64,000 bases of DNA from positions 105,155 to 169,154 of the forward strand of contig NZ_CP049251.1 of the NCBI RefSeq assembly GCF_011046895.1, in the 5' to 3' direction. A model generated the notes under the pieces. It saw only the letters and a list, made by a program, of their open reading frames with translations. It was not told the origin of the DNA and did no database searches. A program made the position numbers and the translations under genes. Numbering within the stretch: position 1 is the first letter of the stretch; each line of letters starts with the position of its first letter. Source of the DNA: Rhizobium rhizoryzae (GTDB taxonomy: Bacteria; Pseudomonadota; Alphaproteobacteria; Rhizobiales; Rhizobiaceae). Positions 44,051-52,556 of this stretch are shown one piece after another.

Positions 44051-44383
44051 TCAATCGCGGGGTTCCCATTCGATGATGGCCTGCAGTGCCAGATCATCTT
44101 GGCCGGGGTAGCGGCCCAAGTTGGCGTTGAAACCGAGGCGCTTGATGGAGAGGGTGTAGTACGGCTTCCCTTCTCCGTTGGTCTTCTTCCAGATGCCGCC
44201 AACTTCGATGTCGTGGCCGCGAGGTGACTTGGCATAGACGCGATGCGTTGGAGCCTTATCGTTGGTGGAGTCGAACGGTGTAACCTTGATGTCCAGGTCC
44301 CGGTCGATTGTGGAGATGAGGCCGGTTCCTTTGGCGTTGTCGATGTCGTCTTTGTCGAACTGGATGAAGTTGGTCATGCTCAT
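44051..44383 (-). CDS. DUF736-like small plasmid protein
   Basis: The ATG at 44383 behind GAGGAG gives 110 residues. The pattern THRVYAKSPRGHDIEVGGIW, then KKTNGEGKPYYTLSIKRLGF, ending in DLALQAIIEWEPRD, matches the DUF736 layout (a small beta protein with an acidic start). These proteins are common in rhizobial plasmids and ICEs beside ArdC and ParB genes. Function unknown. The frame upstream of the ATG is a GC-rich leader. Confidence 0.7.
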   Translation of the reverse strand: MSMTNFIQFDKDDIDNAKGTGLISTIDRDLDIKVTPFDSTNDKAPTHRVYAKSPRGHDIEVGGIWKKTNGEGKPYYTLSIKRLGFNANLGRYPGQDDLALQAIIEWEPRD

Positions 44384-44778
44384 GTTAATCACTCCTCTAT
44401 GGTGGTTGCGATGATCGTTCATAAGGCACGGCGAAAAGCGGTGCGCACCGTAGGCCGGAGCGCAGCGAAGGAGGCTGGACGGGGACAAATTTTGTTTCGC
44501 GAGGAAGCCGAAGGCGGGGAAAATTTGGAGACGAACGGCTTTGCGCCAACCGCGTCGCCGTGCGAACGGGCATCAAGAGCAACCACTTTGGAGGTGTGGG
44601 GCCTGAGCGCTTGCAGCAATACGTCACCTCGACAAATGGGACATCGGCACAGGTCAAGGGCGGGATTGTGCTGACTGCAGCCGAACCAGCAGCCTGAAAC
44701 AAGAGGCTGGGGTAACCAAGAGTTCCTCCAAAACATGAGATCTCGCCATCTGTTGCCCATATCAGCGCCGCCAGTCGT
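44384..44778 (-). other. GC-rich leader region upstream of DUF736-like gene
   Basis: No gene is supported in this 395-bp gap. On the minus strand it holds GTCCCCGTCCAGCCTCCTTC (about 44463-44492) and repeated CTTCGC/GCGCTCC motifs like those in the leader elements at 14637 and 58399. Several overlapping frames lack protein-like composition. Confidence 0.4.
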
Positions 44779-45285
44779 TCAGTTGCCGGAATGGCTGCGG
44801 CGATAGGAGGAGGGTGATTCAACCTGAGCGCCCCACAAGCCTTGGCCTCGCTGTCGGGCTCTTGCCTCGGCGCGGCGATACTGGTCCAGATCGATCGGGT
44901 GAGATCTTGGCAGATAACGCAACAGGAGGCTGGCTTGGCCCGCCTTCACCATTTCAAGGCCAATATCCGAGTTGTCGATGAAGCACTGGCCGACAAGGCG
45001 CTTGTACTGGTCTCGATCGACTTCAACGCAGCGGACATGCTTGCCATCGATCATGCGGGCGAGGAAGCGACGTGCCTCAATCCCGCAATTCCATATCACA
45101 CAGTTTTTGGAGCCGGTCTGATCCCGCTCACAGGCGTCTATGGCCGCGATACGGATCCTCTGTTGGCGAATGCTGAAGGTGTCACCGTCGATCACTCGCG
45201 CCCGGCCTGAATAGTCGGCCGCCGCAGAAGACGCGGTGAACAAAAGCGCGGCCAGCGCGGCTCCAACCAAGCGATTTCCTATCAC
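44779..45285 (-). CDS. Secreted thermonuclease (SNase family), coupled to repC2
   Basis: GTG 45285 overlaps the stop of the second repC (GTGA), giving 168 residues. A signal peptide ends near SSAAA. The SNase domain looks complete: ARVIDGDTFSIRQQRIRIAA, IDACERDQ, a helix with CGIEARRFLARMI, RDQYKRLVGQC, DIGLEMVKAGQASLL and GLWGAQ. Unlike the three SNase-like proteins at 16621-18463, DGDT, IDxxE and the second Arg are kept, so it may be a working periplasmic nuclease. Coupling a nuclease to a replication initiator is odd. Confidence 0.8.
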   Translation of the reverse strand: MIGNRLVGAALAALLFTASSAAADYSGRARVIDGDTFSIRQQRIRIAAIDACERDQTGSKNCVIWNCGIEARRFLARMIDGKHVRCVEVDRDQYKRLVGQCFIDNSDIGLEMVKAGQASLLLRYLPRSHPIDLDQYRRAEARARQRGQGLWGAQVESPSSYRRSHSGN

Positions 45286-46562
45286 GAGTGTGCCTCCATC
45301 GAGTTGCGGGCTGCCAGCCCAAATACGGAGCGGTTCAGATGAAGGTCTCCGCTCGCGGCGCGGTCGGTCATGGCCCGCAAATACCCGCCCGGCGAACCGA
45401 TCTCGGCCCGCGTGTATTTCTCAAACGTCAGAGCGATAGCAACAGCGGCCGCCTGCTGCCCCATTCGCTCCACGGCCCGCTGGCGCGCGTCCTCAGACAC
45501 ACCGGCGATGCGGCAAAGTTTGGGAGCGATCCGGTCCAGGTCCGCCCAACTACGCGGGGGCTGGTAGCCATACTCGGAAAGGCTTGGCGTAGCCCGCCAC
45601 ACATCTTCCAGCGCCACAAGTGAAGGCCGCACTTGCAGTTGCCTATTGCTTTGGCGCGAACCGCTCCCCAGGCTTTCTTCAAAAGCCCCTTTGCTGGCGG
45701 AGCCAGCCTTTAGCGAACTGACTTGTTCGGCGTTAGCCGAACGCCGTTCATTATTACGAGGTTCAAAAGGATTGGGGGTTGTAATCTGTATGTGCATGTC
45801 GTTTTCGACATTCGTGCATGTCATATTTGCATCTATGTCAGAAGCTTGCGGGATCCGATTCACGTTGCGCAATCGGTCGGCAAGCCACTCCAAAAGCATT
45901 GTTGCCTTCCGGAGGACTTGGGCCGGTGCGTACCTGGCTGATCCGATGAAGGCAGCGACCTTCTCAACACGGGACCCGATCCGCCCGAGAATGACTTCCC
46001 CTCGATCGGTGGAGGACGCCAGAGCATATCTCGCGGCACGCAGAGCGTCCCGGAAGCGACGCGCCGCGCTGTCGCGAACTCGAATCTCTTCCCGCTTCTG
46101 GCGCACCAGCTGATCAAGTTCAGGGTGCCGAGCGATCAGGACACGCAGATCAATGCCGCAGGCGTCGGCAATATCTCCTTCGCCATCACGGATCGGGTAA
46201 CGCTTGAAATTCGCACTGTCCTGCATGGTGACAAGGCCGAGGTCGTACAATCGGGAGAGAATCCGGCTTACGCGCCCTGGCGACTTGTTGATGTCATAGC
46301 CGAGCTGTCGGTTCGACTTGTAGACGATCGGCCGGCCTCCTTTGTCGAAGGCGTCTGCCTTGACGGTCGTGATGATTGCTTCCAGCAACGCATATTCTGC
46401 GGTCGTAATCATCCCGATTGTCATCAGGTTTTTTGCAAGTACCGCAAGCTGCCCGCGCGTCACCGTTCCGATTTCCGTTGACTGCGCCAGTCGCCGGAAT
46501 TCGGCTCGCTCCTTCGTCATTCTGCGACCTGCCGGCCGCTTGTGTTGTGTGGGTTCCCCCAT
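45282..46562 (-). CDS. Second, orphan RepC-type replication initiator
   Basis: The 426 residues have a RepC-like layout: LAVLAKNLMTIGMITTAEYA, a winged-helix part RPIVYKSNRQLGYDINKSPG, then RVSRILSRLYDLGLVTMQD, and the C-terminal block LSEYGYQPPRSWADLDRIAP. It is clearly diverged from the repC at 37671. A good AGGAG lies before the ATG. No repA/repB adjoins it. A predicted antisense RNA lies upstream in the same place as for the first repC. It may be a second replicon or a remnant one. The 3' end overlaps the thermonuclease gene. Confidence 0.85.
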   Translation of the reverse strand: MGEPTQHKRPAGRRMTKERAEFRRLAQSTEIGTVTRGQLAVLAKNLMTIGMITTAEYALLEAIITTVKADAFDKGGRPIVYKSNRQLGYDINKSPGRVSRILSRLYDLGLVTMQDSANFKRYPIRDGEGDIADACGIDLRVLIARHPELDQLVRQKREEIRVRDSAARRFRDALRAARYALASSTDRGEVILGRIGSRVEKVAAFIGSARYAPAQVLRKATMLLEWLADRLRNVNRIPQASDIDANMTCTNVENDMHIQITTPNPFEPRNNERRSANAEQVSSLKAGSASKGAFEESLGSGSRQSNRQLQVRPSLVALEDVWRATPSLSEYGYQPPRSWADLDRIAPKLCRIAGVSEDARQRAVERMGQQAAAVAIALTFEKYTRAEIGSPGGYLRAMTDRAASGDLHLNRSVFGLAARNSMEAHS

Positions 46563-46654
46563 CGTCCGTCTCCTGTCAGAGGCCAGACAAAGCTCCGCCG
46601 TTCACCGAAAAGGTGTTTTGATTATTGACATCGGAGGGGAGGTCTGCGAGAACG

Positions 46655-46716
46655 ATCTTGCTTATATCTTCGAACTGCAGACCGCTTCCGGATCTTTCGG
46701 GAGCGGTTTTTCTTTT
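46655..46716 (+). ncRNA. Predicted antisense RNA of the second repC
   Basis: TTGACA (46625-46630) is a full -35. CGATCTTGCT (46653-46662) matches exactly the same ten bases in the first ctRNA (38998-39007), at 28 and 29 bases from the -35. A terminator follows: ACCGCTTCC (46681-46689) pairs with GGGAGCGGT (46699-46707), then TTTTTCTTTT. Distance to the repC start (about 120-155 bases) equals that of the first ctRNA. The -10 and start point are unclear. Confidence 0.65.
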
Positions 46717-46992
46717 CTGGGCCGGGTGCGATCTCCAAAAAACTGTTAAAATGCGCGAGTCGGAATCGGTTTAGGTTCCGCCCGATTGCGATTAGTAACC
46801 TGAGATACCGAATTGATGCAAGTTGTCACATTTCCGCGCTGCTGCGCCAGTTCAGCGAATATCGCCTAAATATCAAATTTTTAACGTGATTTTCTTCGTC
46901 TTTCACCTCTTCGCCCCTAAAATTACAACGTTTCCAGACTAGGATTCACCCCCGTTATTGTTGGGGAAACCTAAGCGGGCGGGGAGGAGAGT

Positions 46993-47023
46993 TTGAGAGG
47001 AGGGGGCGAGGGCCTCCTCTCAA
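46993..47023. repeat. Purine-rich hairpin A
   Basis: TTGAGAGGAGG and CCTCCTCTCAA form a perfect 11-bp stem with a 9-base GC loop. The same element with a compensatory change lies at 52481-52511, and a related one at 55690-55718. It lies downstream of the 59-residue gene. No T-run follows, so it is not a typical intrinsic terminator. Confidence 0.55.
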
Positions 47024-47136
47024 CAAGCGGCCTGATCTGCCGTCCCCCGATACCTTTCTGCCTCCCAGGCACCTGCGAAAGCGCCCGCGTTGGCTCGATG
47101 CCAAGGCGAGCGCTAAGGTGCGATCTTGAAGCAAGC

Positions 47137-47316
47137 TCAGCCGCGCTGAAAAGCATCCTCAAGGAAGGTCGGCGGTAGATCGAACGCTTTCAGCGCTGTA
47201 TCGAGTGCTTTCTGCACATCATCCCAATCAACATGCTCCGGGTCGCTCAGGTAGGCGTTAATCAGCTGACAGCAGCTTTCGGCGGCAAGGGTCGGATCAG
47301 GTTCTGAACCAAGCAT
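47137..47316 (-). CDS. Small acidic protein (59 residues), unknown
   Basis: An ATG at 47316 behind AGAGGATAAG starts an acidic 59-residue protein: MLGSEPDPTLAAESCCQLIN, then AYLSDPEHVDWDDVQKALDT, ending in PPTFLEDAFQRG. It is helical and has no membrane segment. It lies between repC2 and the ParB-like gene, 68 bases after the latter, and may be co-transcribed with it. No family is recognised. Base composition and the good ribosome site support it. Confidence 0.6.
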   Translation of the reverse strand: MLGSEPDPTLAAESCCQLINAYLSDPEHVDWDDVQKALDTALKAFDLPPTFLEDAFQRG

Positions 47317-47384
47317 GGCTTATCCTCTAGAATAGGGGAGCCGGTCACGCTGGAGGACGTGACCGGGGACTAGTAGCAGCGGGA

Positions 47385-49313
47385 TTATTCCGCTGCCATC
47401 GGGCACGAGTGTTCGTTCTTTTCCTCTGAGGTTTCAGTCTCACCCTCTGCATTGGGGTCTGACGAGATCCGAAGGTGAGGCGGAAGCCAACCGCTGTCCT
47501 TGATGGACTTGGCGGCATACTCCGCAGCCTCGCCCTTCTTCATGTTGCCGACACCAGCGGCGAAATCCTCGCCGCGCACCTCGGCAACAACGGCTTGAAT
47601 GGTCGGCCTGTTGACGTGGCTGAAATAGCTTTCCGCCGTACTCTCAAGCCAGTCACGCATGTCCACGTTCAATGCGCGGCCCATCTGGTCGGCATGTGCC
47701 AGCGCTTGGCTGCGACTGCTGAACTTCTTCTCGACCGCATTGACGGAATGGGCGGCGGCATAGGCTAGAAGCTGCAACAACTCGCTTTGCGATTGATCCA
47801 TCAGCCATTCCCAAAGGTCAGCAGGATCGCCGGGGAGCCGGTGCCCATAGTTTTCCTCAAGGCTTCCCCACGCCTCGAGGGCCTTGTTCTCGGCTGGACG
47901 CTTCATCGAACCGTCCAGCACTTCATGAGTGACAGAGATTTCAAGCGCGCTCTGGTGGCCGGGAATGCCCCATGCCGTGCGATACTGCACCTTGAGCAAC
48001 AACGCGTGGACGACCGCCACAAGCGCGATGTCGGGATTGTTCGCCAGTTCGACGCGAAGTGCCGCGGTCTTCTGAGCGGTCAGGTCTTCAATCAATGCGG
48101 CTGAATGGGTCAGCCCCTTAGATTTCGAAGCGCCATCAGCCTCCTCGGTCGCCCCGCCTTGCTTCCCTTCCGTGGCATCGGCCTTCTTCTTGTCCTCGTG
48201 GCGGACAAAGCCTCTCAGCACCGACAACTTGCCCCAATGGTCGATTGTGACGATTGCCCCTGCCATTGCGAGGTCTTCGCTGCGATAGGCTTCTTCGCGT
48301 TTCTGCAGGACGGCAATTTCCTGCTCGACGGCGGACAAGGCGGCCTCTGCACCTTCATCCTCCTGATCCGCATCGATCTGCGCCGCCAGTTCGTCATAAC
48401 GCTCAGTCAGTGCGTCAAGCTTGGCTTGATCCTCGTCGCTTAGGTCCAAGCGCTGCGGGTAAACCCGGGCCATCTGATAGATGTTATCCGGCTGCTGAGC
48501 GCACCACTCGACCCATTTCCAGCCTTCGGCCTTCACGGCTTCCGCCTCGACCTCCAACTTCTCGGCAACCAGCTTTTCAAGCAAGCCGCTATCGCATGCA
48601 AAGCCTCCTCCCTGCTCGGCAAACAGGTCGCGGCGCACTGGACCGCCAGCCGCCTCATAAACCTCTAAACCGCCGATCAGCGCGAGCCGCTTGTCGCTTG
48701 CAGGGACTTCATCCACGGCGAGACGGCGCTTGATTGTGTTGGCGCTGCGATCCCATGAGGGGAGGGCATTCCAAACCTCTTCCTGTCGAGCGTGATCGTC
48801 GGTGATGGTGAAGGCGGCAAGCTGCTCAAAGGTCATATCCTCGGCGCGGAACGCCCCGAACGGGACAGGGGAAACTTTCGCCAGCGCAAGACGGCGATTG
48901 ACGATGATTTCGGTTGTCCCGAACCGGGCGGCGATGTCCTTGATGGACTTGCCCTCATCGAACAACGTTCTGAATGCCTCGAACTGGTCGGCGGGGTGCA
49001 TCGACTCCCGCATCACGTTCTCGGTCAGGCTTAATTCCGTGGCGTCACCCGCCTCCCGGACGATGACATTCACAGCGTAGTCAGCCGTGATCTCGCCCCG
49101 TTCGGCCAGAAGATTGAGGGCTGCAAGGCGGCGACCGCCAGCGGTTACGAGGTATCTCCCCTTGGATGTCTTGCGCACCACAAGGTTTTGAATGACGCCA
49201 TTTGCGAGAATGGACGCCGACAGGCTCTCGATGCTCTCCTTGGTGTAGGTCTTGCGGACGTTCTTCGGGTCTGCGTCCAGCTTGTTCAGTGCTACCGCGA
49301 TGATGTCGCTCAT
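47385..49313 (-). CDS. Large ParB-like nuclease-domain protein
   Basis: The ATG at 49313 gives 642 residues. A ParB/Srx-type N-terminal domain (LDADPKNVRKTYTKESIESL, ILANGVIQNLVVR, VTAGGRRLAAL) is followed by ENVMRESMHPADQFEAFRTL, an HTH (SIKDIAARFGTTEIIVNRRL), a long acidic coiled coil (about residues 290-360) and a poorly characterised C-terminal domain. Such proteins are typical of rhizobial plasmids and ICEs, next to ArdC and DUF736. They may bind DNA or nick it. A dedicated ParB (RepB) exists already, so partition is less likely. A GC-rich leader lies upstream. Confidence 0.85.
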   Translation of the reverse strand: MSDIIAVALNKLDADPKNVRKTYTKESIESLSASILANGVIQNLVVRKTSKGRYLVTAGGRRLAALNLLAERGEITADYAVNVIVREAGDATELSLTENVMRESMHPADQFEAFRTLFDEGKSIKDIAARFGTTEIIVNRRLALAKVSPVPFGAFRAEDMTFEQLAAFTITDDHARQEEVWNALPSWDRSANTIKRRLAVDEVPASDKRLALIGGLEVYEAAGGPVRRDLFAEQGGGFACDSGLLEKLVAEKLEVEAEAVKAEGWKWVEWCAQQPDNIYQMARVYPQRLDLSDEDQAKLDALTERYDELAAQIDADQEDEGAEAALSAVEQEIAVLQKREEAYRSEDLAMAGAIVTIDHWGKLSVLRGFVRHEDKKKADATEGKQGGATEEADGASKSKGLTHSAALIEDLTAQKTAALRVELANNPDIALVAVVHALLLKVQYRTAWGIPGHQSALEISVTHEVLDGSMKRPAENKALEAWGSLEENYGHRLPGDPADLWEWLMDQSQSELLQLLAYAAAHSVNAVEKKFSSRSQALAHADQMGRALNVDMRDWLESTAESYFSHVNRPTIQAVVAEVRGEDFAAGVGNMKKGEAAEYAAKSIKDSGWLPPHLRISSDPNAEGETETSEEKNEHSCPMAAE

Positions 49314-49329
49314 GATCTGTTGCTCCAAT

Positions 49330-49560
49330 TTTCCCGTTTCCCTTGGGAGCAAGCCCCGCTAGTGGGCGAAGCCTCTGCCTTCGTTCTCGAAGGATGTGCC
49401 CCCACATCCGGCGGAACGAAGGGGGAGGGCTTCAGCCCGCTCCCGTTAGGACGCCGATCGGGTCATGGGGCGGGAGAAAGGAAAAACGGAAGGTTTGCCG
49501 GCCTGACGGCGAAAGCCGTTTTTCCTGGCGAGCGACAGCGCTTGCGCGCTTGCCCATTGG
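49330..49560 (-). repeat. GC-rich leader element, copy F, upstream of the ParB-like gene
   Basis: On the minus strand CGGCTTTCGCC, then GGCAAACCTTCCGTTTTTCC (about 49477-49496) match the block CGGCTTTGCC...GGCGAACCCCCTCCGTTTTT in the leader at 58399-58625, in the same orientation to the gene. Further on are hairpins such as GGATGTGGGGGCACATCC. The gap 49314-50305 also holds the 204-bp repeat; the rest shows no gene. Confidence 0.45.
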
Positions 49561-49783
49561 CGCGATCGGCGACCTATCGTAAGAGCGGTATAGGGCAGGG
49601 TAGAAGGGCGGCCGATCCTGGCCGCTCCTTTCGTATGCGAACCGGCGACGCCGGTTCTCCGTCTTCTGATCCAGGTTATAACAAGATGGATCTGCCCGCT
49701 ACGCTCCGAGTGATGAGCGCTCCGCTCCTCGGGCAGCTCTCCATTTCAACTTGATTCAACCTTTCGATAGCGGCAGCCGCCGT

Positions 49784-49987
49784 CCGCTCGGATCGATCGG
49801 CGCCAGTCCGAGATCCGAGGAAGATATTGAAGAACATCGGAGCTTTCAGCATAGCGCCGCCCCTCCTTCAGGGGCGGGAAAGCGGGAATTCTCGACACGG
49901 TTTTGACGGATAAAGGGAAGCCGCAGGAGGCTTAGCATAGCGCCGCGAAGCGGAAGCCGGGACCGACTTCCCCCGGCAAAACCGTTC
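49784..49987. repeat. 204-bp dispersed repeat, copy 1
   Basis: This segment is repeated in the same orientation at 59693-59896 with the same length and about nine mismatches by eye (roughly 96% identity). It starts with CCGCTCGGATCGATCGGCGC and ends with AAAACCGTTC. It contains no open frame that is kept in both copies. Here it lies between the ParB-like leader and the DUF2971 gene; about 300 bases after it have no supported gene. Confidence 0.85.
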
Positions 49988-50305
49988 CGTGCTTCTACAG
50001 CCTGAGCGTTGCGTTCATGGTGTAGTGGGCGATCTGAAACAGCCGCTCAACAGTCGCAGCCAGGCTTCAGTTCATCTGGGACAGCTCACATCTGGCCGTT
50101 TCGCGCCAACTGCGGACGTAGGCGCACGCGTTGATGAAGGACTTGTATCGACCCCAAAGCGGGCATAGAGTTAAGTCCTGCAAGGCCCGTAACCGGACGA
50201 TGGCCTCGCGACATGCAGCTAGGAGCGGGAACCCAGAGAGCTTTGCCCCTTTGTCCGATGGACTGAGACAGCACGTTCCCATAGTATCGTCGCTTTGGCG
50301 TTGCT

Positions 50306-51298
50306 ATGCTATTGGGGGCAAGCGTGGAACTCTGGCAAAAACAGCTCATACGCGCGTTGTTTCACTATTCGCCGGAACACATGGACATCGAGCGGGCATT
50401 CTTAGTCAAACATTCCCACGTTCCCGCTCGTCTGTACAAGTACCGCCAGTTCACCGAGTACCACTTGGACGCATTGAAAAAGGACGTCCTGTGGCTGTCC
50501 TCACCGGATAGGTTGAACGATCCCTATGAGGCCCAAGTCTCGTTTGACGTGGACCGCTTCAAAGTGGAGGATCAGTCCGTCGACCATTTCTTGACAGAAG
50601 CCAGGAGAGCTCGACATGCGATCGAAGCAGGTGAGGATTGGCGCCCAACTGAGCCTTCACGACCTATCAACGCTGGTGATTGGCGCCGCCAGACGGTTTC
50701 CACCATCCTCCAGTCGTCCGACCTCCCAGAGAAGGAGGCATTTGCGTCGATCGTGGAAGAATGGAGCAAGGAGCAAGCACAAGCTCACGTCCGGTCCATG
50801 AGCCAACAGTTTCGGAAGGGCTTCAGCGTCTTGTCGCTCTCGGCTACGGCGAACAATAAATTACTTTGGGCTCATTACTCGAATTCGCACAAGGGCTTTG
50901 CCATCGAGTACGATTTTGCTTCTCTACCGTACGGTGACCTGCGAAGCAGGCTTTGTTTTCCCGTATTCTACACCAAGAAGCTGAGGGACGCGACGAGGTA
51001 CCTCGCCAAGCCCGGCAAACCATTCAACAACCTATTTGGCCAGTACATGTGCCTCGTGAAGCAGGACGACTGGGCCTATGAGAAGGAATGGCGGATTGTT
51101 CAGGCCATCGGCCCGGAACACGCAAACTTTGAAATGCGCATGCCGAAGCCGACTGCAGTCATCTTGGGCTCGCAAGTATCGCCCTCCGATGAAGAGACGA
51201 TGCGCCAATTGTGCAAGGAGCGCTCAGTTACCCTGAAGCGTATGGTGCAAAAACCGGGTACCTTCCAGCTGGAACCCGTGCAGGCAGCTCTCGACTAG
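50306..51298 (+). CDS. DUF2971-family protein
   Basis: The 330 residues carry the DUF2971 landmarks: RLYKYRQFTEYHLDALKKDV, LSSPDRLNDPYEAQVSF, FSVLSLSATANNKLLWAHYS, KGFAIEYDF and WAYEKEWRIVQA. DUF2971 proteins are common in accessory and defence islands, with unknown function. The ATG at 50306 has no clear ribosome site; ATG 50381 is an alternative. The gene stands alone, with unrelated DNA both sides, which fits a late insertion. Confidence 0.85.
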   Translation: MLLGASVELWQKQLIRALFHYSPEHMDIERAFLVKHSHVPARLYKYRQFTEYHLDALKKDVLWLSSPDRLNDPYEAQVSFDVDRFKVEDQSVDHFLTEARRARHAIEAGEDWRPTEPSRPINAGDWRRQTVSTILQSSDLPEKEAFASIVEEWSKEQAQAHVRSMSQQFRKGFSVLSLSATANNKLLWAHYSNSHKGFAIEYDFASLPYGDLRSRLCFPVFYTKKLRDATRYLAKPGKPFNNLFGQYMCLVKQDDWAYEKEWRIVQAIGPEHANFEMRMPKPTAVILGSQVSPSDEETMRQLCKERSVTLKRMVQKPGTFQLEPVQAALD

Positions 51299-51544
51299 AT
51301 CGGCTACTTACTCAGCCCCGCAACCGGAACCGGGCCGGCAGCAAGCCACCCCATCTCAGACATGTGTAGCTCGGTTCTGGAATGACCGCTTCGGGCCAAA
51401 GGCTGACTTCGCACGTTAGAGTGTCATTTCACCCTCAGCCTGAACCTACCCCAACCTCTTCTGACGTAAGATAAGGCGCCGCTGCGAAGAGGACGACTGA
51501 GACCCCGCGACCCAGAACAGCCGCGCCACCTGTTCGATCCCTGC

Positions 51545-51796
51545 CTAACCGGCAAGATTGGGCGGGGGCATGTTTCTTCGCAGAGCACCGAGAAGCAGGT
51601 CTAGATCCCGATTGGCAGCCGCCGCCAGCATGAGGTTGTCCGCAACCTCTGTAATGGCGGAGAGGACTTCCGTCTCCTCCCAACCTCGGCACATGGCATC
51701 CTCTACCAGGTCCTGCAAAACAGTCTCCACCGCCATCTGACACGCGATGTAGCGGCTTTCGTCCTTTTCGGGTGGCGCTTTTGGAAAGTCTGTCAT
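51545..51796 (-). CDS. Small helical protein, unknown
   Basis: The ATG at 51796 behind GGAAG gives 83 residues. A basic/acidic head (PEKDESRYIACQMAVETVL) and helices (DAMCRGWEETEVLSAITEVA, DNLMLAAAANRDLDLLLGAL) suggest a soluble all-alpha protein. No family is recognised. It lies in a run of small plasmid genes. A longer overlapping minus-strand frame is a shadow. Confidence 0.6.
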   Translation of the reverse strand: MTDFPKAPPEKDESRYIACQMAVETVLQDLVEDAMCRGWEETEVLSAITEVADNLMLAAAANRDLDLLLGALRRNMPPPNLAG

Positions 51797-51893
51797 CTTC
51801 CAGCAAATATGCTTCCTGCTGGCGCTTGCAAGGCCGCGGGTTCGGGATCACGACGGATAGGCCGCACCCTGCAGGGCAGGGTGCGGCTGTAAC

Positions 51894-52091
51894 TCACTGA
51901 GGCTTGTTGTCGTTTCCGGCCTTACTGTTGAGCTCGACTTGATAGCTGAACTCGACCTTGGCGATGAGCGGAAGCATCACGGCGATAGAGAACCGAAGTT
52001 GGCCCTTATGGGACAACTTCGCGATTTGCCGGTTGATGAACTGGCGAAGGCGACGGCCGGTTTTCTGGCAGAAGGTTACGAGCGTTTTCAT
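51894..52091 (-). CDS. Small basic protein (65 residues), unknown
   Basis: A strong AAGGAGG site before the ATG at 52091 sets the start of a 65-residue protein. The first half is very basic (CQKTGRRLRQFINRQIAKLS); the middle has a hydrophobic strand (LRFSIAVMLPLIAKVEFSYQ); the end is polar. It may bind nucleic acid or membrane. No family is recognised. A GC-rich leader with CTTCGCTCC motifs and hairpin B lies upstream. Confidence 0.6.
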   Translation of the reverse strand: MKTLVTFCQKTGRRLRQFINRQIAKLSHKGQLRFSIAVMLPLIAKVEFSYQVELNSKAGNDNKPQ

Positions 52092-52556
52092 TAGAGGTTC
52101 CTCCTTAGTGGTTGTGCGTAATCGCGAAGCTCGAATACGGCTGGAACCGCCGAGTGCATCGCGTAGCGATCGCAATGGAGCGAAGCGGAGAGGAGAACCC
52201 TTTAGGGTTGCACGCCAAGGCGGGGCCTGACGTATCGTGCGCAGCATTAGATTACGTACGGACACTAAGGAGCGGCCTGAAAACGCGGCCTTCGTAGCCC
52301 CGGCCGTCGTCTTTGCCTTCGACCGGCAAATCGTGATCCGGCCGCCAGGTCGGATCTCCATCGCTGTGATGCTGTAGCGGTGGTTGAGCTCGCGTCGATG
52401 CTCCTAGCCGGAAACGACAACAAGCCTCAGTGAGCCGTCCCGCTTGCGGGGCGCGTCCGTCGTGAGGGGGAAGGGGAGTTTGAGGGGAGGGGCCGAAGGG
52501 GGCTCCCCTCATTGCGGTTGGGTGCCGCTCGACGCGGCGCTCAAGCGCTCCTAAGC
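52092..52556 (-). other. Leader region upstream of the 65-residue gene, with hairpin B
   Basis: The 465-bp gap contains, on the minus strand, a CTCCGCTTCGCTCCATTGCG motif (about 52163-52182) of the kind seen in other leaders, and the purine-rich hairpin at 52481-52511. No gene is supported. Confidence 0.4.
52481..52511. repeat. Purine-rich hairpin B
   Basis: TGAGGGGAG and CTCCCCTCA form a 9-bp stem. Compared with hairpin A, one A-T pair is G-C here, changed on both sides, so pairing is kept. Both are preceded by GAGTTTGAG. It lies 46 bases after the end of the rcgR-like gene. Confidence 0.55.

Larger units (their letters stand above)
46563..47136. other. Gap between repC2 and the 59-residue gene
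   Basis: The 574-bp gap contains the predicted second antisense RNA (46655-46716), an AT-rich stretch at about 46860-46930 and a purine-rich hairpin (46993-47023). No further gene is supported. Confidence 0.5.

Noticed and set aside
44397..44822. Minus-strand frames upstream of the DUF736-like gene
   Set aside because: They overlap the thermonuclease end and a GC-rich leader; no family resemblance.
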